40,974 nt of DNA from an uncultured Ruminococcus sp. (GCA_947176345.1 CAMWQI010000005.1:1-40974), one strand, 5' to 3'. Positions 1 to 8,769 are shown, numbered from the stretch's first letter. A program made the numbers and translations. Notes: generated by a model from the letters alone, not told the origin.

Positions 1-485
1 CCGGAGTTTACCCCACCACATATAAGAATACTTTTTCCGTAAATTCTTTCATAAATTTTTTCAGCACAGCCGGTCACACATCTTGCTACACGAAAATTCA
101 GGGCATTGAAATTGTTAATTGTTTTTCCGGCAGTATCGGAATAAGTACCAGCCACACCGACACGTATTCCGCCTTTTAGAACAAAATAGCCCTCACGAAG
201 TTCCGTTGTACAGCTATGCACCGAAAAATGACACAGCTTGTCAACAGTCTGTTTAATATCGGTAGCGGTTATGATAATATTTTCCGAATTTTGATAATTG
301 TCAACAAGTTTTCCATTTTTAGTAAGATATTTTATCCTGTCCGGAAAAATATATGATACAGCCCGTCCACTTCTAAGGCGGATTTCGGTTACGGCTCTTT
401 CGTTTTCACCTACAGCCTGCATGGCGTTCCGGACGTTTGGCATCATGTATAAAGAAATAGTTTCATAGCTTGTACTTTCCGTCAT
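1..485 (-). CDS. spoIIIAA: Stage III sporulation protein AA (SpoIIIAA), N-terminal part
   Basis: This is the first ~161 codons of a gene that runs off the left edge. SpoIIIAA is the ATPase of the SpoIIIA-SpoIIQ channel joining mother cell and forespore. Visible signatures are EIRLRSGRAV near residue 35, a conserved segment with TATDIKQTVDKL and VHSCTTELREGY, GGIRVGVAGTYSD, LNFRVAR, and at the window edge ILICGGVNSG, the start of the Walker A loop. The ATG at 483-485 follows AAAGGAG with normal spacing. A strong terminator lies just upstream, so the gene must start from its own promoter between 486 and 546; in Bacillus that would be sigma-E dependent, but I could not fix a sigma-E box here. 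spoIIIAB-AH are expected beyond the edge. It implies a sporulation-lineage genome. Confidence 0.85.
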   Translation of the reverse strand, partial: MTESTSYETISLYMMPNVRNAMQAVGENERAVTEIRLRSGRAVSYIFPDRIKYLTKNGKLVDNYQNSENIIITATDIKQTVDKLCHFSVHSCTTELREGYFVLKGGIRVGVAGTYSDTAGKTINNFNALNFRVARCVTGCAEKIYERIYGKSILICGGVNS

Positions 486-546
486 TGTCAACACTCCTTT
501 CACTTAATCATATTCACGGAATGCCCATGATATTACACACAGGCAT

Positions 547-575
547 AAAAAAAACAGCACACCGAAGTGTGCTGT
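547..575 (-). terminator. Rho-independent terminator of the sugar ABC operon
   Basis: Read on the minus strand, a 9-bp perfect stem ACAGCACAC/GTGTGCTGT closes a TTCG tetraloop and is followed by a run of T. It lies 15 bases after the last permease stop and separates the operon from spoIIIAA. Confidence 0.93.
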
Positions 576-589
576 GATTTTTTTGGAAA

Positions 590-1504
590 TTATTCCTTAA
601 CACCGCCGAGTGCAACACCAGCAATGATGAATTTAGAAAGACAGATGTATGCAATGATAATCGGGATAATACCGAGTGCGATACAAGTGTAAATCATACC
701 ATAGTCAGCAGTCTTCTGTGATGACTGGAGAATACCAAGCATCATAGGAAGAGTACGGAGGTTAGTAGTACCGCCCTTGTTGGGGTCGATAAGAATCATA
801 TTAGGTGTATAGAAGTTGTTCCAGCTTGCGATGAATGCGAAAATTGCCTGTACAGCAATAGCCGGTTTCATCATAGGAATAGCAATCTGGAGGAATATTC
901 TAAATTCGCTACAGCCGTCAATACGTGCAGCTTCAACGATAGACTGTGAGAAGGAAGATTTGAGGTAGGAAACCATGAAGTATACTACCGCGGGTGCTGC
1001 AACAGCAGGAATGATAAGCGGAATGAATGAGTTTGTAAGGTGAAGATTAATCATGAACTTTACAAAACCAGCTGATGTTACCTGTACAGGAACCATCATT
1101 ACAAGGAGGATAGCTGTATAAGCTGCGTCCTTGAGTTTGAAATCATAAACGCGGATACCATAAGCTGTCATTGCAGAGAAGAAAACAGTAAGGAATGTGG
1201 AACATACAGTAATAGTCAAACTGTTCTTGTAACCAATCATAAGGCTGAAATCTTCTGAAGTCTTAACGCTGAGGTTCTTTACGTTTTCAGAAAAATGGCT
1301 ACTTGGAACAAAAAGTTTTCCAAGACCGCTCATACTGATAATTTCGCTATGAGACCTTGTAGCATTAAGAACGAGAATGTAAATCGGGAGAAGACATACA
1401 ATTGTAAGGATAATACACCACACAAAAAGAATACCTGATTTTATTTTCAGACTCCTTGTGTAGTTAGCCTCATTGTCGTCATAAGTTGCTTTCATCTTGC
1501 TCAT
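590..1504 (-). CDS. Carbohydrate ABC transporter permease, MalG-type
   Basis: This is one of two inner-membrane permeases of a sugar importer. About six hydrophobic segments are visible, the first at residues 23-46. The cytoplasmic EAA loop EAARIDG (residues 191-197) is the contact for the ATPase and is typical of the MalG/LacG side of the CUT1 family; 304 residues is a normal length. GGAGG nine bases upstream supports the ATG at 1504. Its start overlaps the stop of the preceding permease (ATGA), so the two are translationally coupled. No ATP-binding gene is nearby; Gram-positive CUT1 systems commonly share one MsmX/MsmK-type ATPase encoded elsewhere, which is inference here. The sugar cannot be named from sequence. 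Confidence 0.93.
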   Translation of the reverse strand: MSKMKATYDDNEANYTRSLKIKSGILFVWCIILTIVCLLPIYILVLNATRSHSEIISMSGLGKLFVPSSHFSENVKNLSVKTSEDFSLMIGYKNSLTITVCSTFLTVFFSAMTAYGIRVYDFKLKDAAYTAILLVMMVPVQVTSAGFVKFMINLHLTNSFIPLIIPAVAAPAVVYFMVSYLKSSFSQSIVEAARIDGCSEFRIFLQIAIPMMKPAIAVQAIFAFIASWNNFYTPNMILIDPNKGGTTNLRTLPMMLGILQSSQKTADYGMIYTCIALGIIPIIIAYICLSKFIIAGVALGGVKE

Positions 1505-2607
1505 ATGCTGAGACCTCCAAACTGCTTATTCTTTGATTTCTGCTGTTTGATAAGAGCCTTACGCTGCTTCTTCTTTCTGTATTCTTCTTCGTCACGGTTG
1601 AGACGGAAGATGATAGCACCAAGAACGGCAGTAATGATGAAGAGTACAACTGATGCTGCACCGGAATAACCATATGACGGCTCAATAGCACCACTGTGGA
1701 ACTTATCATAAATGTAAACAGCTATAGTTTCGATATTGTCAATACGCTGACCTTCTTTTGATGTTGTGAAGAGGTAAGGCATATCGAACATCTGGAGACC
1801 ACCAATCATAGAGGTGATGACTGTATAAACGAGGATAGGGCTGAGGAGCGGAACAGTAATCTTAACGAATGTCTGACCGCTTGATGCACCGTCGATGCTT
1901 GCAGCCTCGAACAGTGACGGGTTGATACCCATGATACCGGACATAAGCATAATCATTGTATTACCGAACCACATCCATGTCTGAATGAACATAACGATTA
2001 TACGCGGTGGCCATACAACGTCGGGAATATTCTTTGTCATATTGAAGAATTCGCCGTCTTTGAGGATACCCATGGACCTACCAAGGATAGTAGCTGCTGA
2101 ATAGTTTGTATCAGCACAGAGCTGAAGGAAAAGTACAGCTATTGAAGCAGCAGTGATGATGTTAGGCATATACATGATAACCTTAAAGAAACCAGTTCCC
2201 GGAATTTTAAGTTTTGCGTCTGTAAAGAAGACAGCAAGTGAAAGTGAAAGTGCAATCTGCGGAATGAAGTTACCAAACCACAGAACGATAGTATTTTTCA
2301 GACATCTTACAAAGTTCTGATGCTGTACGTCAATAGACATGAGTTCTCTTGCAGCAGCCTTTGTATCAGGATTAGAACTTAACAGGTCTGATTTGTTATA
2401 AGGGTGACTGAAAAGTAAGTCGTTGAAATTCTTGAAACCTACCCATGAATCACCCGCACTCTGATTTCCCTTGAAAGCAAGGATAAATGTATAAATCAGA
2501 GGCCATAACTGGAAAAAGCAATAAACAATAAAAAACGGTAAAATAAATATGTAGCCATACTTAGCATAGCTGATTGACTTAATTCTGCTCTGAGCAGCTG
2601 ATGCCAT
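1501..2607 (-). CDS. Carbohydrate ABC transporter permease, MalF/LacF-type
   Basis: This is the second permease of the sugar importer. It has an N-terminal membrane segment (YIFILPFFIVYCFFQ), further hydrophobic helices, and the EAA loop EAASIDGASSGQ characteristic of the MalF/UgpA side of CUT1 importers. The start chosen gives 368 residues (MASAAQ...), because GAAAGGG lies 11 bases upstream; a longer frame reaching 2682 has no ribosome binding site. The spacer between binding site and start is a pure TG dinucleotide run. The C-terminus is basic (RKKKQRKALIKQQK), likely cytoplasmic. The gene is separated from the binding-protein gene by a 98-base gap with a stable hairpin. Confidence 0.92.
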   Translation of the reverse strand: MASAAQSRIKSISYAKYGYIFILPFFIVYCFFQLWPLIYTFILAFKGNQSAGDSWVGFKNFNDLLFSHPYNKSDLLSSNPDTKAAARELMSIDVQHQNFVRCLKNTIVLWFGNFIPQIALSLSLAVFFTDAKLKIPGTGFFKVIMYMPNIITAASIAVLFLQLCADTNYSAATILGRSMGILKDGEFFNMTKNIPDVVWPPRIIVMFIQTWMWFGNTMIMLMSGIMGINPSLFEAASIDGASSGQTFVKITVPLLSPILVYTVITSMIGGLQMFDMPYLFTTSKEGQRIDNIETIAVYIYDKFHSGAIEPSYGYSGAASVVLFIITAVLGAIIFRLNRDEEEYRKKKQRKALIKQQKSKNKQFGGLSI

Positions 2608-2625
2608 ACACACACACACCCTTTC
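2608..2625 (-). repeat. TG dinucleotide run between Shine-Dalgarno and start codon
   Basis: On the minus strand GAAAGGG (2619-2625) is followed by eleven bases of alternating TG and then ATG. The run is a simple-sequence repeat sitting exactly in the ribosome-binding spacer of the permease gene, so a slip of one unit would change spacing by two bases. Confidence 0.6.
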
Positions 2626-2652
2626 GTAATATTTAAGTAAGTTTAAATAAGC

Positions 2653-2680
2653 GCCGATGGAACACACCTGTCCCACCGGC
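2653..2680 (-). promoter_or_regulatory. Intercistronic hairpin after the binding-protein gene
   Basis: On the minus strand GCCGGTGGGA pairs with TTCCATCGGC (10 bp, two G-U) around an 8-base loop. No T-run follows, so it is not a standard terminator. In mal-type operons such hairpins protect the 3' end of the abundant binding-protein message while less permease is made; that role is inferred. Confidence 0.65.
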
Positions 2681-2705
2681 AATAAATTAAGGACTTAACT
2701 AAATA

Positions 2706-4244
2706 TTAACCAAGGTCAGGAATATCAGATGCAACCTTTTCCATGAATGCAATCTGAGTATCTTCCCATGATGCACCAGACTCAAGGTACTGAGCCTGAA
2801 CTGTATCAATGAAATCTCCCTTTATTGTTGAGTCGTAAGGAGTGATAAGACCGTTGAGGTTTATCTTCTTAGCGTTCTCGTGGAGAACTGCAAAGTAGTT
2901 CTGACCGTCAAGGAGGTTAGTTACATAATCGTTCGGGTTTTCGTTAGAATCAACGATTTCCTGCATTACAGCTATGTTGTTGCAGTATTCAGGCTTGCTG
3001 AGAGCGTATTCCTTGATTGAATCCGGGTCAACAGTAAATGTCTTAATGAATGACTGTGCCTCTTCAGCGTTATCAGTAGCAGGATTAACAACAATCCATG
3101 TACCGCCCCAGAAATAAGGAGCAGGACCCTGACAAACATTCCACTTACCGTATGTAGCACCGCCTTCACCGCCGGCAGCCTGTGCAAGAATAGCATCACC
3201 GAAGCCCCATGTTGATACGAAGAAGCCCATTGCACTGTCGTCCTGTCCTGATGCGTACCATGAAGCATCCCACTGCGGATTCTTTGTTACGCCACCGCAA
3301 TCCCACAGTCTCTTAGCATAGTTAGCAAATTCTTCGCATGAAGAGTCTATTTCGAGAGCGTTGTTTTCAACCCAAGGAGTTTTTCTGCCTGCTGCGAATA
3401 CCTGCCACATACCACCGAGTGTATCAGCGAGAGCTGTCTTACCGCCGGACTGTTCAGCAATATCTTCAGCAGTTGAAACGAAATCTTCCCAGTTGCTGAT
3501 TTTAGCCTGCATTTCTTCAGGAGACTTTACACCAAGGTACTGTTCAGCGAGGTCTGTTCTGTAAGCGAAACCGCCAGCTGCTGCCTGCCATGAAACGCCC
3601 TTACGAACGCCGTTAGAATCCTTACCGATTTCATCTGTGTAAGAGTAGATATCAGCGAAGTTGTCATCTGTAAAGCCGAGCTGTTCAAGAGGAGCAGTCT
3701 TTGTATCGTCGTTTATGTACTTGAGTGCCCAGTCTGCCTCACAGAAATAAACGTCAAGGTCTGCATCGTCGTTGAAGAGTGCGTCATACTTTTCAGAAGC
3801 AGCGCCGCCGCCTACATCGAAGTTGATGAAGTTAACCTTGTCGTCAGAAGTGCCAGTAGCTTTCTTCCACTGTTCGAGCATAGCCGGTACGTCGTCTGCA
3901 TTCCATGCTGCAACTGTGAATGTATCACCGCCTGTAGCAAGTTCAACTTCGCCTACTTCTGTAGAAGCCTTTGAAGCAACAGGTTCAGCCGGTGTGTCGT
4001 CATCGTCATCTGAAACTTCAGTATCATCATCTGAAACTTCAGTATCGTCATCTGAAACTTCAGTATCATCATCTGAAGTGTCATCACTTGTGTCATTAGA
4101 CGATGTATCGTCCTTGCTTGTGTCAGAAGTTGAAGAAGTTGGAGTTGATGTGTTTGAAGACGGGTCATCTCCACAGCTTGCGAATGCACTTGTAGCCATA
4201 GCAAGAGTTGCAACTAAAGCTAAAGTTTTCTTAAGTTTGTTCAT
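2706..4244 (-). CDS. Sugar-binding lipoprotein of ABC importer (CUT1 solute-binding protein)
   Basis: This is the extracellular solute-binding component of the importer encoded downstream. It has a lipoprotein signal, MNKLKKTLALVATLAMA followed by a lipobox ending at Cys24, then a very acidic Ser/Thr/Asp linker (about 25-90) including three copies of a seven-residue DDDTEVS unit. The remaining ~420 residues form the two-lobed binding domain, with hydrophobic and aromatic patches such as YFWGGTWIVVNP typical of family-1 binding proteins. The ATG at 4244 has a perfect AAGGAGG ahead; upstream in-frame codons lack one. The order binding protein, MalF-type, MalG-type is the classic CUT1 order. The ligand is unknown, perhaps an oligosaccharide given the dockerin protein nearby. 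Confidence 0.9.
   Translation of the reverse strand: MNKLKKTLALVATLAMATSAFASCGDDPSSNTSTPTSSTSDTSKDDTSSNDTSDDTSDDDTEVSDDDTEVSDDDTEVSDDDDDTPAEPVASKASTEVGEVELATGGDTFTVAAWNADDVPAMLEQWKKATGTSDDKVNFINFDVGGGAASEKYDALFNDDADLDVYFCEADWALKYINDDTKTAPLEQLGFTDDNFADIYSYTDEIGKDSNGVRKGVSWQAAAGGFAYRTDLAEQYLGVKSPEEMQAKISNWEDFVSTAEDIAEQSGGKTALADTLGGMWQVFAAGRKTPWVENNALEIDSSCEEFANYAKRLWDCGGVTKNPQWDASWYASGQDDSAMGFFVSTWGFGDAILAQAAGGEGGATYGKWNVCQGPAPYFWGGTWIVVNPATDNAEEAQSFIKTFTVDPDSIKEYALSKPEYCNNIAVMQEIVDSNENPNDYVTNLLDGQNYFAVLHENAKKINLNGLITPYDSTIKGDFIDTVQAQYLESGASWEDTQIAFMEKVASDIPDLG
4010..4075 (-). repeat. 21-bp tandem repeat encoding DDDTEVS
   Basis: Three near-identical 21-base units, differing by a silent T/C change, encode the acidic spacer of the binding lipoprotein. 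In-frame unit gain or loss would alter linker length without breaking the protein. Confidence 0.8.
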
Positions 4245-4263
4245 TTGATTTTTCCTCCTTAAA

Positions 4264-4535
4264 ATGTATATTATATTTCTTTTTAAATATAATATGTATG
4301 AATGAAAGATTGTTTTGTTTCTGCGTGGTATACTCACGGAGCGAATGTCCTCACCCTGTCTTTTAACCTCATTCAGAAACCCGTCGGCTGAAATACAGCC
4401 ATTGCCAAAGACAAAAAGTCAACACAACCGCATAAAGCTCCATGCAGAAAACATTCCGCACTATTTCCGGAGCATGTGAACTCAACAAAGAGCCGGTACT
4501 GTCTGTGTATCTGCACACACTGCGGATATTGCTTT
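4264..4535 (-). ncRNA. Long structured 5' leader of the sugar ABC operon
   Basis: A clear promoter at 4542-4570 puts the transcript start near 4535, about 290 nt before the ATG. The leader holds several helices: GCTCC/GGAGC (4437-4441 with 4469-4473) enclosing TGCGGAA/TTCTGCA (4443-4449 with 4454-4460), GGCTG/CAGCC (4386-4400), CGTG/CACG (4324-4338), and an AT-only 9-bp hairpin around 4270-4292 directly before the ribosome binding site. I do not recognise a known riboswitch class. It may be a regulatory leader; function unassigned. Confidence 0.5.
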
Positions 4536-4541
4536 TATTAA

Positions 4542-4570
4542 AATATACCTTATTTTTTGTATAAAGTCAA
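4542..4570 (-). promoter_or_regulatory. SigA-type promoter of the sugar ABC operon
   Basis: The minus strand reads TTGACT, 17 bases, TATATT. Upstream, 4571-4732 holds only AT-rich sequence and a weak hairpin. Confidence 0.85.
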
Positions 4571-4680
4571 TGGTTTATAACGTTATTTAATATTTTTTGG
4601 ACACCCTGTACACTTTCAACATTAATTTCTTGTTAATTTTCACATAAAATAACGTTAAATTCTTAAAAAGTTACAAAACG

Positions 4681-4698
4681 GTTAAAATCACTTTTAAC
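4681..4698 (-). terminator. Possible weak terminator after the ComEA-like gene
   Basis: A 7-bp AT-rich stem GTTAAAA/TTTTAAC with a 4-base loop lies 35 bases past the stop; T-rich but interrupted sequence follows. It is the only candidate terminator for the protease operon before the next promoter. Confidence 0.35.
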
Positions 4699-4732
4699 AC
4701 TTATGCACTATTATAATACATATCTTTTAGAC

Positions 4733-5569
4733 CTATTGCCCAACTGTTACAAATTCTTCCAGTTCTGCAACTTGTTTTTGTTCAAGTTTTTCAATGTACA
4801 GTAATTCATATACATGACTGAAACCGCCTATTGATTCGCGTAATGTTATAATGTCTTGTGCAATCTGCTCATTTACGTTCGGTAAAAGTATAAGTTCTTC
4901 AATACTGGCAGTATTTATATTTATTGGTGCAATATCAGCAAGAGTAATTTCCGTCGGAGGTTCTTCTTCCTGAAAAAATTCCGGTTCTGTTTCGGGTTCA
5001 GGAATTTCTTCCGGCACTTCCTCAACATAATACACTGGATTCTGAACATATATATAATCCCGTATATTCTCAAATTTTGCCTCACCTATGCCATAAACAT
5101 TCATTATTTCCTCAATATTGGCAAAACCTCCGTTCTGTTCCCGATAGTTCACAATTTCACCGGCTATGACTTCGCCTATGCCGTTAAGTTTCATAAGTTC
5201 CTGAACGTCCGCCACATTTATATCGATAAAAATTTCCTCACTCACCTGCTCCGTGACTGTTTCAGCGGGTTCAGTTGAAGTTGTTACGGGTTCAGTGTTT
5301 GGTGAAAATGACGAAAATGTAGTTTCGGACACGGCAGTGGTTACTTTTTCAGTTACGGTTGAATAAAATGTAGTTTTTTCATAGACAGTTGTACACCACG
5401 TAGTCTGTAAAGTTTCTGTAGTTTGTGCAGAAATAATCGGCATTGTATTCATAACAGTTATGGTAAGTTCATCAGTAGGAAAAGTATTTTCCGGCATGAG
5501 AACGAATAAAGCCGTACCTAACACCACAGCCATTGAAATGAAAAGATATATAATTCCTGATTTATTCAT
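4733..5569 (-). CDS. ComEA-like membrane-anchored protein with two helix-hairpin-helix domains
   Basis: The 278-residue protein has one N-terminal membrane segment (IYLFISMAVVLGTALFVLM, about 7-25), a Thr/Ser/Glu-rich stalk (50-112), and two ComEA-type helix-hairpin-helix domains. The first (115-173) has INVADVQELMKLNGIG and NGGFANIEEI; the second (215-275) has ININTASIEELILLPNV and IGGFSHVYEL. ComEA proteins bind incoming DNA outside the membrane during competence, but they usually carry one such domain and sit beside comEC, which is not here. The second domain lacks the G-I-G hairpin (LPNVNE), so its DNA binding may be weakened. The start overlaps the protease stop by eight bases, so translation is coupled. 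A general extracellular nucleic-acid-binding or scaffold role is possible. Confidence 0.8.
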   Translation of the reverse strand: MNKSGIIYLFISMAVVLGTALFVLMPENTFPTDELTITVMNTMPIISAQTTETLQTTWCTTVYEKTTFYSTVTEKVTTAVSETTFSSFSPNTEPVTTSTEPAETVTEQVSEEIFIDINVADVQELMKLNGIGEVIAGEIVNYREQNGGFANIEEIMNVYGIGEAKFENIRDYIYVQNPVYYVEEVPEEIPEPETEPEFFQEEEPPTEITLADIAPININTASIEELILLPNVNEQIAQDIITLRESIGGFSHVYELLYIEKLEQKQVAELEEFVTVGQ

Positions 5570-8500
5570 TATTTATTGTGGACATTTTAGCATAATAAAT
5601 ACTTATTTCAGATGCATCAACTGCATTAATTTTGCCGTCACCATTATAGTCGGCACATTCAAGTTTATTTTCGTCAATAGTTCCTATCCCATCCGTTGAC
5701 AATGACGCATAATGAATACTAACCAAAGAAGCATCAACGGCATCAACACGACCGTCATCGTTTATATCGCCTTTCTGACTTCCGACTGTAATAAATTTAC
5801 ATTCGGAAGCAAAATCATTATCAGTTGAAGCATATCTGACAGCAACTGTCTGACCGTTTTCAAGTGCGTAATCAGTTCCCCACTCCGAACCTACAATTTT
5901 TTTCAGCTTTTCAATATCATCTGTTCCGTAACGCTTTGCCATAACTGACAAATAACTTTCTTCGTCCGGATAACCCCATTTTTCAGCAAGTGCAGAAATA
6001 TCTGTCTCACTTTCAAGGGCAATTTCATAATCATAGCCGGAAAGATAATATTTACCATCTTTTGTAACAAATTTCGGCATTTCCTTCGGTGCAGAAACAG
6101 CAGACGGAATTTCATATGTTACTGGTTCACTTGCAAACATATCGTTTCCGGCTGATATTCTAAATGTTATTTTTTCGTCCGGTATAACCTTAAAAGCCTT
6201 GTTCATGACCATACCGGAGTTAATCCACGTACCATCAACAAACCTGTTTTCAGCGGAAATATAGTCCTTTTCCGTCGGATTTTCTGCAACGGAATATTCA
6301 AGCAGTTCAGCAGTTTCATTAGGAATAAAACCTAAAGTCTCAAAATAATAATCATATTCCAGTTCCGGCAATACGGCTCTTTCCGGAACAGTAAGTATCA
6401 GTTTTTCAGAAGTATTTACATTTACTGCTGTAACATTCTGTCCGGCATAATCGCTTATGCTGTCACCGTATTTAAATTCCGTGCCGTCCTCTGCCGTCAC
6501 CCTGAAACCAGACTGAAAAGATATTGTTTCCTTTTCAAGATTGAATGAAACAGGATTTTTCAGAATTTTCAGATTTATAGTATCAGAAATTTTGTCCTCC
6601 TGTTCCAATTCAAAAGTAATATCCGTTTCCCCGTAATCAACTTCTATTTTGCTTGTATATTTGTATGGACTTATTTCCTTGCCGTTCATGACTATTTTTG
6701 CAGGTGTTTCGGGATATAACTGAATAGCGGTATCCTGTGGTTGCAGTTCTATCACATATTCCCCGTCGTCAATTTTCTTTGCTGAACCATATCCGGAGTC
6801 AAAAGCTCTGTAGCGCAATGTATTGAAATCTGCTTTTGCCGGCTTATAGGTTCTTTCAGTAATAACCATAGGGTCTGTATATGCCGAAATTTTTGTGTTT
6901 TCAGTTATTTCTATGGGTTCGGTGTATGGGACGTATTCGGAGTCATTAATAGAAACAAATATATCTTCCGCCCCCGAAAGTGTTACTGCCTCATCAAGTG
7001 GTACTATTCCGGAAGTATGCGAAAATTTAACACTGCCCGCTGGACTGCCAAAAGCTTTCAATGAAATATTACCTACTGTTATATATAAGTCACCTGTAGC
7101 AAAAAGTTCCTCATAACTTGCATAGAGTTCGTCGGCTTCTTTAAGTGTGTCTGTATCATCTTCCGGTATGCCGTCATAGATTTCATCTTTTAGCATTTCA
7201 AGCATCATAGCCTTTTCCTCATCGGTATGGTCTTGTACTTGACCGCATACATCTCTCCAGTTTTCACCGTCGGCACTGTAAAAACTTTCATTTTCACCAG
7301 TATATTTTTCAATCTGTTCAGCAGTCGAATATTTGTTTATATCAGTGATTTTGCCTGTCTGACTGTCTTTTATGAAAAGGCTTGACTCAACAGGTATAAT
7401 AAACGGATTTTCCTCATTGGCAAGTTTCACTACAACACTGAATTTTTCACCGGCTTTTACCGGAACACTTTCAGAAAGTTCTATTGTACGGTAGCCTGTC
7501 AGTGCATCATAACCCGATGTGACAGCCGACGGTGTAGCAGAAGTAGGGTCTGTTTCGTCGGAAAGTCCGGAATATATAGTAACCTCATAATCCGTTCCGG
7601 CATTCTGAAAATATGTTGATACTGCATCTATCTGCATATCATAATCAGCCGTAAAGATATTAGCCATATATGAAAAATTATTCTCCTGTATTCCGTCTGC
7701 ACACAAAAGCTGTGTCGGCACAAAAGTATCATGGTGGTAATTAACGGAATAATCATTCTTATCAGCAAGTTCATAGACAGCAAACTGACTAAGGCTTTTA
7801 TCATCATACGAAATCCACATATAGCCGTCTTTACCGGAAGTATAACCCCAACTGTTCTTGACAAGCCATGCACCATTGTGTTCCGGCTGTACCGTGAAAT
7901 TCTCCGCGGGAAAATTATCGTCCCACCCTGCAATAGTAACAGCATGATTTGCAAAGCGTGGCTTCCGGTTGCTGTTTACACAGTTATTGTATGAATTATA
8001 TGAATAAGTACCGTGATAAAATGATACATCAACAGCATTTCCGTTATAGACAAACTGCTTTACAAGATTATTTATATCATCGGCATTTGACCTGTCATTA
8101 TTAAAGTCGAAAAGATATGCATTTTCAAGATGATAGTCACTTGTATAACGCATATCGTCGATTTCGTCGGAAACTTCAAAGAAACTTGTATTGTCATAAG
8201 GCAAACGACTTTCATATACAGGTCCTATCCACTGTGACCACAAATTAGCTACTATTTCAGTAGAACCGCCATAATCAAGGTGGTCACGGAGACTTTCAGC
8301 AGAAATACTAATCTGGTCATCACCATAATATGAATAATATGCCGTATGGAGTTCCGAAAGATTGACGGAAGGTTCAGCACCTATTACACTTGATTCAGCA
8401 CTTGACGCTGACGAATGTGTCCAGCAAGTACCATAACGCCCTTGGTCTTTTACGGAAGATATTGTACCATGTTCACGCATATCAAAACTTGATGGCATAG

Positions 8501-8735
8501 CGGTGGCTGTCCGGTAACGGCTCACACCACTGCCGTGATATTCAATACCGTTTGCAATGGGAACGGGTTTACCGTCTTCCTGCCCTATTATATAGGAAAA
8601 TTCAGGAAACGAAAGACTGAAATTATTTTCTTCCTCTCCAAATGCTGAAACTAACGTTTCATATTCAGCACTGTATACCGCCGGAACAGAAAAAGCAGTA
8701 AAAAGTGCTAAAGTTTTTAATAAAAATTTTTTCAT
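5562..8735 (-). CDS. Secreted C1 (papain-like) cysteine protease with dockerin
   Basis: The 1057-residue secreted protein has a signal peptide (1-22, ending VYSA) and a papain-family domain at about 80-315. The oxyanion Gln98 and catalytic Cys104 lie in VKDQGRYGTCW, His264 in ANHAVTIAGW and Asn294 in LVKNSWG. A lectin-like region typical of bacterial C1 proteases follows (about 325-450), then a chitobiase/beta-hexosaminidase C-terminal-like module (about 561-625), more beta-rich sequence, and a type I dockerin (989-1052). Both dockerin calcium loops are intact (GDINDDGRVDAVDAS and ADYNGDGKINAVDAS). A dockerin implies docking to a cohesin scaffold, as in ruminococcal cellulosomes. The start has GGAGAA nine bases ahead. 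It is cotranscribed with the helix-hairpin-helix gene. Substrate unknown. Confidence 0.93.
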   Translation of the reverse strand: MKKFLLKTLALFTAFSVPAVYSAEYETLVSAFGEEENNFSLSFPEFSYIIGQEDGKPVPIANGIEYHGSGVSRYRTATAMPSSFDMREHGTISSVKDQGRYGTCWTHSSASSAESSVIGAEPSVNLSELHTAYYSYYGDDQISISAESLRDHLDYGGSTEIVANLWSQWIGPVYESRLPYDNTSFFEVSDEIDDMRYTSDYHLENAYLFDFNNDRSNADDINNLVKQFVYNGNAVDVSFYHGTYSYNSYNNCVNSNRKPRFANHAVTIAGWDDNFPAENFTVQPEHNGAWLVKNSWGYTSGKDGYMWISYDDKSLSQFAVYELADKNDYSVNYHHDTFVPTQLLCADGIQENNFSYMANIFTADYDMQIDAVSTYFQNAGTDYEVTIYSGLSDETDPTSATPSAVTSGYDALTGYRTIELSESVPVKAGEKFSVVVKLANEENPFIIPVESSLFIKDSQTGKITDINKYSTAEQIEKYTGENESFYSADGENWRDVCGQVQDHTDEEKAMMLEMLKDEIYDGIPEDDTDTLKEADELYASYEELFATGDLYITVGNISLKAFGSPAGSVKFSHTSGIVPLDEAVTLSGAEDIFVSINDSEYVPYTEPIEITENTKISAYTDPMVITERTYKPAKADFNTLRYRAFDSGYGSAKKIDDGEYVIELQPQDTAIQLYPETPAKIVMNGKEISPYKYTSKIEVDYGETDITFELEQEDKISDTINLKILKNPVSFNLEKETISFQSGFRVTAEDGTEFKYGDSISDYAGQNVTAVNVNTSEKLILTVPERAVLPELEYDYYFETLGFIPNETAELLEYSVAENPTEKDYISAENRFVDGTWINSGMVMNKAFKVIPDEKITFRISAGNDMFASEPVTYEIPSAVSAPKEMPKFVTKDGKYYLSGYDYEIALESETDISALAEKWGYPDEESYLSVMAKRYGTDDIEKLKKIVGSEWGTDYALENGQTVAVRYASTDNDFASECKFITVGSQKGDINDDGRVDAVDASLVSIHYASLSTDGIGTIDENKLECADYNGDGKINAVDASEISIYYAKMSTINNE

Positions 8736-8769
8736 AAAAAATTCTTCTCCATTTTTTCAGAATAAATTT

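Noticed and set aside
3772..4248. Plus-strand open frame of 158 codons rich in Ser and Val across the binding-protein gene
   Set aside because: It is the mirror of the Asp/Thr repeat on the coding strand, with no ribosome binding site; the minus-strand lipoprotein is clearly real.
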